Of a stretch of DNA of 16,047 bases, positions 12,457-16,047 are shown piece by piece (within the stretch, counting starts at the first letter, position 1; each line of letters begins with the position of its first letter). This DNA comes from DATCKG01 sp036562385. Its GTDB lineage: Bacteria; Bacillota; Sulfobacillia; Symbiobacteriales; Symbiobacteriaceae. The notes under the pieces were generated by a model. That model saw only the letters and a program-made list of their open reading frames with translations. It was not told where the DNA came from and did not search any database. The stretch spans positions 1-16,047 of the forward strand of contig DATCKG010000076.1 of the NCBI GenBank assembly GCA_036562385.1, read 5' to 3'. Made by a program: the position numbers and the translations under genes.

Positions 12457-14370
12457 ATGGGCCCAGCTGGAAGGATCCTGTACGTAGATTTGACGACAGG
12501 CGTCATCCGCACGGAGACGCTTTCCCCCGAGTGCTACCGCAAGTACCCGGGCGGTAGCTGCCTCGCGATGTACCTGCTTTGGAAACACTGCCCTCCCGGA
12601 GCAGACCCGCTCGGCCCCGGTAACCCGTTGATCTTCGCCGTCAGCCCCACCACCGGCCTGCAGATTTCCGGGCAGAGCCGCATGGTGGTCGCGGCCAAGT
12701 CTCCGGTCACCGGCGGCGCCGGCGACAGCCAGTGCGGCGGCTACTTTCCCGCCGAAATGCGGGCGGCCGGGGTGGACGCGCTGGTCTTTCTGGGCCGGAG
12801 CCCAGAACCCGTTTATCTGTTCCTGAAGGACGGCTCCGCCGAATTGCGGCCTGCCCGGCACCTGTGGGGCAAGGAAACCAAGACCGTGGAAGCCATGATG
12901 CGGGCCGAGTGCAAGGATGACAGAGTCCAGATCGCCCAGGTGGGACCCGCCGGGGAAAACCAGGTACGGTTCGCCTCGGTGATCCACATGGCCAGTCGTG
13001 CGGCAGGGCGCACGGGCATGGGTGCCGTGATGGGGTCCAAAAACCTGAAGGCGGTGGTGGTCCGCGGCACCACCCGGGTCCGCCCGGCCCTGCAGCCCGA
13101 GTTCCAGGCACTCTCCCGCCGGTTCCGGGAGTTGTTTGAAACCAACCCCGCTCACCCGTACTTCGGCGAATACGGAACCGCAGGATCGGTGGAATCCCAG
13201 AACTACACCGGCGGCCTGCCCACCCGTAACTACCAGAGCGGCTTCTTTGAAGGCGCCGGCGCCATCTCCGGGCAGCGGCTTCACGACGAACTGCTCCGTC
13301 GCCGGGAGACCTGCTTCGCCTGCGGCATCCGGTGCAAGCGAGTAGTGGAAGCACCTGGCGTCGATCCGGCTTACGGCGGCCCCGAGTATGAGACCATCGC
13401 CACCTTCGGCTCCTACTGCGGTGTCTCGGACCTGGTGGCCGTGGTCAAGGCCAGCCAGCTTTGCAACCAATACGGCATGGATACCATCTCCTGCGGCGCC
13501 ACGGTGGCCTTTGCCATGGAGTGCTTTGAGCGCGGAATCCTCACCCGGGAGGATACCGGCGGACTGGACCTGCGGTTCGGTAACGCAGAGGCCATGCTGG
13601 CCCTCACCGAGATGATCGGTCGTCGGGAGGGGCTGGGCAACATCCTGGCAGAAGGCAGCGCCCGGGCGGCAAAGCAAATTGGCAAAGGGGCCGAGGACTT
13701 GGTGGTGGCCGTCAAGGGCAGCGAACTGCCGGCCCACATGCCGCAGGTGAAGCGTTCGCTGGCGCTGATCTACGCGGTCAACCCCTTCGGGGCCGACCAT
13801 ATGTCTTCCGACCATGACCTCACCCTGGCCGAGGGCCCCGACGGGCTCTCCCGGAAGCGCATCAGGGCCCTGGGGATTGACGATTACCTGGACCCCAGGG
13901 ATCTCTCCACCGCCAAGGTGCGGTTCGCGTACTGGACCCAGCTTTTCGTTTCGGCCATCGACACCTTCTGCCTATGCCAGTTCGTCTGGGGTCCGTCCTG
14001 GCAGTTGTACGGTCCCAACGACGTTCTCGAACTGGTCCGCTGTGCCACAGGATGGGAGACCAGCATGTGGGAACTCATGACCATCGGTGAACGCCGCCTG
14101 AACCTGATGCGGCAGTTCAACGCCCGGGAGGGGCTGAGCCGCAAGGACGACAAACTCCCCAAGCGGCTGTTTGAGCCCCTGTGCGGAGGCCCCACCGATG
14201 GTGTAACCATCAGCCCGGAGGAACTGGAACGGGCCAAGGACGAGTACTACGCCATGGCCGGGTGGGATGTGAAGACAGGAACCCCCACCCCAGGCAAGCT
14301 GAAGGAGTTGGGGCTCGACTGGCTACTTGGCGGCCAGCCCCTGCAGGATCCCCTTGAAGTGCATGCGTAA
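12457..14370 (+). CDS. Aldehyde:ferredoxin oxidoreductase (tungsten/molybdopterin, AOR family)
   Basis: This 637-residue enzyme would oxidise an aldehyde to a carboxylic acid and reduce ferredoxin, in the cytoplasm of an anaerobe. The N-terminal domain is typical of the family (GRILYVDLTTG near 5-15, YPGGSCLA at 30-37). Cysteine ligands of the [4Fe-4S] cluster are Cys286, Cys289 and Cys293 (CFACGIRC), with the fourth probably Cys507 in CLCQF. RAAGRTGMGAVMGSKNLKAV at 181-200 is another family signature. An excellent AAGGAGGT sits 6-7 bases before the ATG. It is the last operon gene, 27 bases after the EamA gene. No cofactor-assembly genes are nearby. The last base of its TAA stop is also the last base of the group II intron on the other strand, so the native end may have been altered slightly. 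The aldehyde is not identifiable from sequence. Confidence 0.9.
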   Translation: MGPAGRILYVDLTTGVIRTETLSPECYRKYPGGSCLAMYLLWKHCPPGADPLGPGNPLIFAVSPTTGLQISGQSRMVVAAKSPVTGGAGDSQCGGYFPAEMRAAGVDALVFLGRSPEPVYLFLKDGSAELRPARHLWGKETKTVEAMMRAECKDDRVQIAQVGPAGENQVRFASVIHMASRAAGRTGMGAVMGSKNLKAVVVRGTTRVRPALQPEFQALSRRFRELFETNPAHPYFGEYGTAGSVESQNYTGGLPTRNYQSGFFEGAGAISGQRLHDELLRRRETCFACGIRCKRVVEAPGVDPAYGGPEYETIATFGSYCGVSDLVAVVKASQLCNQYGMDTISCGATVAFAMECFERGILTREDTGGLDLRFGNAEAMLALTEMIGRREGLGNILAEGSARAAKQIGKGAEDLVVAVKGSELPAHMPQVKRSLALIYAVNPFGADHMSSDHDLTLAEGPDGLSRKRIRALGIDDYLDPRDLSTAKVRFAYWTQLFVSAIDTFCLCQFVWGPSWQLYGPNDVLELVRCATGWETSMWELMTIGERRLNLMRQFNAREGLSRKDDKLPKRLFEPLCGGPTDGVTISPEELERAKDEYYAMAGWDVKTGTPTPGKLKELGLDWLLGGQPLQDPLEVHA

Positions 14371-14439
14371 TCGAGTGGGAGGGGGCGGTTAGCCCCCGTC
14401 CTCTCACACCACCGGACATGCGGGTCCGCATCCGGCGGT
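14370..14439 (-). ncRNA. Group IIC intron domains V and VI and 3' splice site
   Basis: Domain V (14408-14439) folds as a 9-pair lower stem, a 2-base TG bulge, a 4-pair upper stem and a GACC loop. The lower stem starts ACCGCC, which holds the CGC catalytic triad typical of IIC introns (AGC elsewhere). Domain VI (14370-14407) has an upper stem GGGGGC/GCCCCC, and lower pairs GGA/TCC and GAG/CTC flanking a likely bulged branch-point A at 14376. The intron ends in AT at 14371-14370; the 3' exon begins TACGCATGC, the complement of the end of the oxidoreductase gene. Confidence 0.8.
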
Positions 14440-15693
14440 TCGCCAGGATTGACGAGTTGCTTCGTAGCATTCGGTTAGGCTGAGCAGTCCCTGGGCACGC
14501 CAGTAGGCCGTGCCCAGGGCTCTGTTCATTGGTCCCCCCGCCATGCGCCACGTACCCTTGCGGCTATAGGCGCATTCGCGAGCAACCCATTCGGGCAATC
14601 CGAGGGTGCGGAGTTCCCGCAAGCGCGTGCGGGGGCGCTTCCACTGCTTCCACAAGCATGCTCGCAGTCTGTGACGGAGCCAACCTTCGATCTCTTCAAA
14701 GACCGACTTGGCATCTGAGAGCGCGTAGTAGCCGATCCAGCCACGCAGGTAGGCGTTTATGCGCTGGATCCGCTCTTTCATGCTCTGGCTGCGGTTACGC
14801 TTGGTCATCCTGCGGAGCTCCCGCTTCACACGCTTGTGGGCTTTGTCCGCCATGCGGATGTGAACTCCCCGGTTCTTGTAGAAGCTGAACCCGGGGAACT
14901 GTCGCCGCCATGGGCGGTCGTCCGCACTCTTTTCCTCGTTGACCCTGAGCCGTAACCGTTCCTCCAGATAGCGGCGGATGCTTCTAAAGACCCGCTCTCC
15001 CGCCCGCTTCGTGCGGACGTAGATGTTGCAGTCGTCTGCATACCGGACAAACCGGTGGCCGCGCTTCTCCAGCTCCTTGTCCAGGTCATCGAGCAGGATG
15101 TTAGCAAGCAGCGGGCTGAGGGGGCCACCTTGCGGCGTACCCTCCTCCCGTTCCATTACCACCCCGTTCGACATGATCCCCGCTTGCAGGAATCGACGGA
15201 TCAGGCGCAGTACCCGCTTGTTCGTTATGCGGCGTGCAACGCGGGCCATCAGCACGTCGTGGTTGACCCGGTCAAAGAACTTTTCCAGGTCCACATCCAC
15301 GACCCATTCGTATCCATCCGCCACGTACTGGCGCGCTCTCCGTACCGCGTCGTGCCCCTTTCGGCCCGGCCGGAAGCCGTAGCTTGACTCGGAGAATGTC
15401 GGGTCGAAGATCGGCGTCAGTACCTGAAGGAGTGCCTGCTGGATCAGGCGGTCCATCACGGTGGGGATGCCCAACATCCGCTTGCCGCCGCTCGGTTTCG
15501 GGATTTCGACCTGGCGGACTGGCTTCGGTCTGTAGGTCCCCTGGAGCAGTTCTTCACGGATGCGGTTCCATTCGGCTCGAATCTGGTCCCTCAGCCGTTC
15601 GGTGGGGATGCCGTCGATACCGGGGGCGCCTCCGTTTCGCTCCACCCGTTTCAAAGCGGCCAGCATGTTCTCCCTGGACACCACCCGTTCCAT
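14404..15693 (-). CDS. ltrA: Group II intron reverse transcriptase/maturase, class C
   Basis: The 429-residue protein binds and helps splice the intron RNA and reverse-transcribes it during retrohoming. Reverse transcriptase motifs occur in order: GGAPGIDG (21-28), VEIPKPSGGKRMLGIPTV (62-79), SSYGFRPGRKGHDAV, VVDVDLEKFFD with a catalytic Asp at 135, GTPQGGPLSPLLANILLD (185-202) and YADD (218-221). The maturase domain follows at about 305-385 (ERIQRINAYLRGWIGYY and WKQWKRPRTRLREL). There is no C-terminal HNH endonuclease, as expected for class C. I chose the ATG at 15693 (MERVVSRENML) because homologues begin there and AAGG lies upstream. The frame stays open to 15927, but that part is intron RNA and not protein-like. 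The last 14 residues and the stop are encoded within domain V. All catalytic residues look intact. Confidence 0.9.
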   Translation of the reverse strand: MERVVSRENMLAALKRVERNGGAPGIDGIPTERLRDQIRAEWNRIREELLQGTYRPKPVRQVEIPKPSGGKRMLGIPTVMDRLIQQALLQVLTPIFDPTFSESSYGFRPGRKGHDAVRRARQYVADGYEWVVDVDLEKFFDRVNHDVLMARVARRITNKRVLRLIRRFLQAGIMSNGVVMEREEGTPQGGPLSPLLANILLDDLDKELEKRGHRFVRYADDCNIYVRTKRAGERVFRSIRRYLEERLRLRVNEEKSADDRPWRRQFPGFSFYKNRGVHIRMADKAHKRVKRELRRMTKRNRSQSMKERIQRINAYLRGWIGYYALSDAKSVFEEIEGWLRHRLRACLWKQWKRPRTRLRELRTLGLPEWVARECAYSRKGTWRMAGGPMNRALGTAYWRAQGLLSLTECYEATRQSWRTAGCGPACPVV

Positions 15694-16047
15694 CAGGTTG
15701 CCTTGCTCCCCGCGGGGTGACGGTCCGTCTTGTGCCGACGGCCCACTCCGCCCTCTTGCCGTCCCTCGCGGCTTCACCGCTGCCTCCGGCAAGCAGGTCC
15801 CGTTCGGGGTCTTCTGCGTTTGTCGCGGGCCGTTCGAACGCAACGGGTTCACCCCTTCCTGACGTTTGGCCCTTCCCTTCCCGAGCGTCCCCGGTCCGGT
15901 ACTATGGCCTATCTCGATGTTGTGCACTCAAACTCTCTCAATCTCGCTGTTTCACACCATTTCACGTCCTGCCACTTGGCTCAGACACACCCGTTGGACG
16001 AAAGACTCAGACTTCTGGTACGAGACAAACGTGGGGTGGCAGAGAAG

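Larger units (their letters stand above)
14370..16047 (-). mobile_element. Group IIC (class C) intron, 3' part with complete maturase gene; 5' end outside window
   Basis: The minus strand contains a class C reverse transcriptase followed by textbook domains V and VI and ends in ...CTCGAT at 14370. Reading from the right edge, about 350 bases of intron RNA precede the protein start at 15693. They include a CATAGTACC segment (15888-15896) like that of the Oceanobacillus iheyensis IIC intron. In that intron about 300 bases lie between the 5' end and this segment, while only about 150 are available here, so the GUGYG 5' end should be just beyond the window. The intron is antisense to the operon and therefore cannot splice from the operon message. 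Confidence 0.8.

Noticed and set aside
15693..15927. N-terminal extension of the maturase to 507 residues (start at 15927)
   Set aside because: The extra 78 residues are unlike any maturase start, overlap intron RNA domains, and homologues begin at MERVVSREN. The shorter ATG at 15693 is preferred.
15980..15990. GTGTG on the minus strand as the 5' end of the group II intron
   Set aside because: It fits GUGYG, but it would leave only about 100 bases before the CATAGTACC segment, too little for domain I of a IIC intron. The true end is probably beyond the right edge.
1..16047. CRISPR arrays, tRNA or rRNA genes
   Set aside because: No regularly spaced repeats, no tRNA cloverleaf pattern and no rRNA sequence were seen on either strand.

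Overview
This GC-rich window appears to come from a bacterium, probably an anaerobe and possibly a high-GC member of the Bacillota (Clostridia or a relative). The lineage is inferred from three things: a ferredoxin-linked tungsten/molybdopterin aldehyde oxidoreductase, a class C (IIC) group II intron like those of Bacillus and Oceanobacillus relatives, and strong AGGAGG-type ribosome binding sites. It cannot be fixed from sequence reading alone.

Layout. Positions 1-435 are one end of an IS21-family insertion sequence: the start of istA on the minus strand, plus the element's terminal repeats. Positions 436-1035 are visibly AT-richer and mostly non-coding. They hold a short relic that resembles the N-terminus of a DGQHR/DndB protein, two small hairpins (one terminator-like), a weak promoter candidate and a 27-bp near-palindrome just before the first operon gene. 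Positions 1039-14370 hold eleven tightly spaced plus-strand genes that look like one operon. In order these are a ROK-family repressor, a class II ketose-bisphosphate aldolase, a PfkB sugar kinase, an L-fucose/L-arabinose isomerase-like enzyme, a GH31 alpha-glycosidase, an enolase-superfamily sugar-acid dehydratase, an ABC sugar-binding lipoprotein, two ABC permeases, an EamA-type transporter and an aldehyde:ferredoxin oxidoreductase. From 14370 to the right edge, on the minus strand, lies the 3' part of a group IIC intron with a complete reverse transcriptase/maturase. Its last nucleotide coincides with the last base of the oxidoreductase stop codon.

How the genes may work together (inference). 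The lipoprotein and permeases import an oligosaccharide or glycoside, using an ATPase encoded elsewhere. The GH31 enzyme releases an aldose, the FucI-like enzyme makes a ketose, the PfkB kinase phosphorylates it, and the class II aldolase splits it to DHAP plus a second aldehyde. The oxidoreductase at the end of the operon would oxidise that aldehyde to an acid with ferredoxin, and the EamA protein could export the acid or a related product. This resembles the isomerase-kinase-class II aldolase logic of sulfoglycolysis (sulfo-EMP2), but with a ferredoxin-linked oxidation in place of an NAD(P)-linked aldehyde dehydrogenase or reductase. The GH31 active-site motif is of the YicI alpha-xylosidase type and not the YihQ sulfoquinovosidase type, so the substrate is open. 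The enolase-superfamily dehydratase is not needed by this simple route and suggests a second, oxidative branch. This pathway is the best candidate in the window for an undescribed system.
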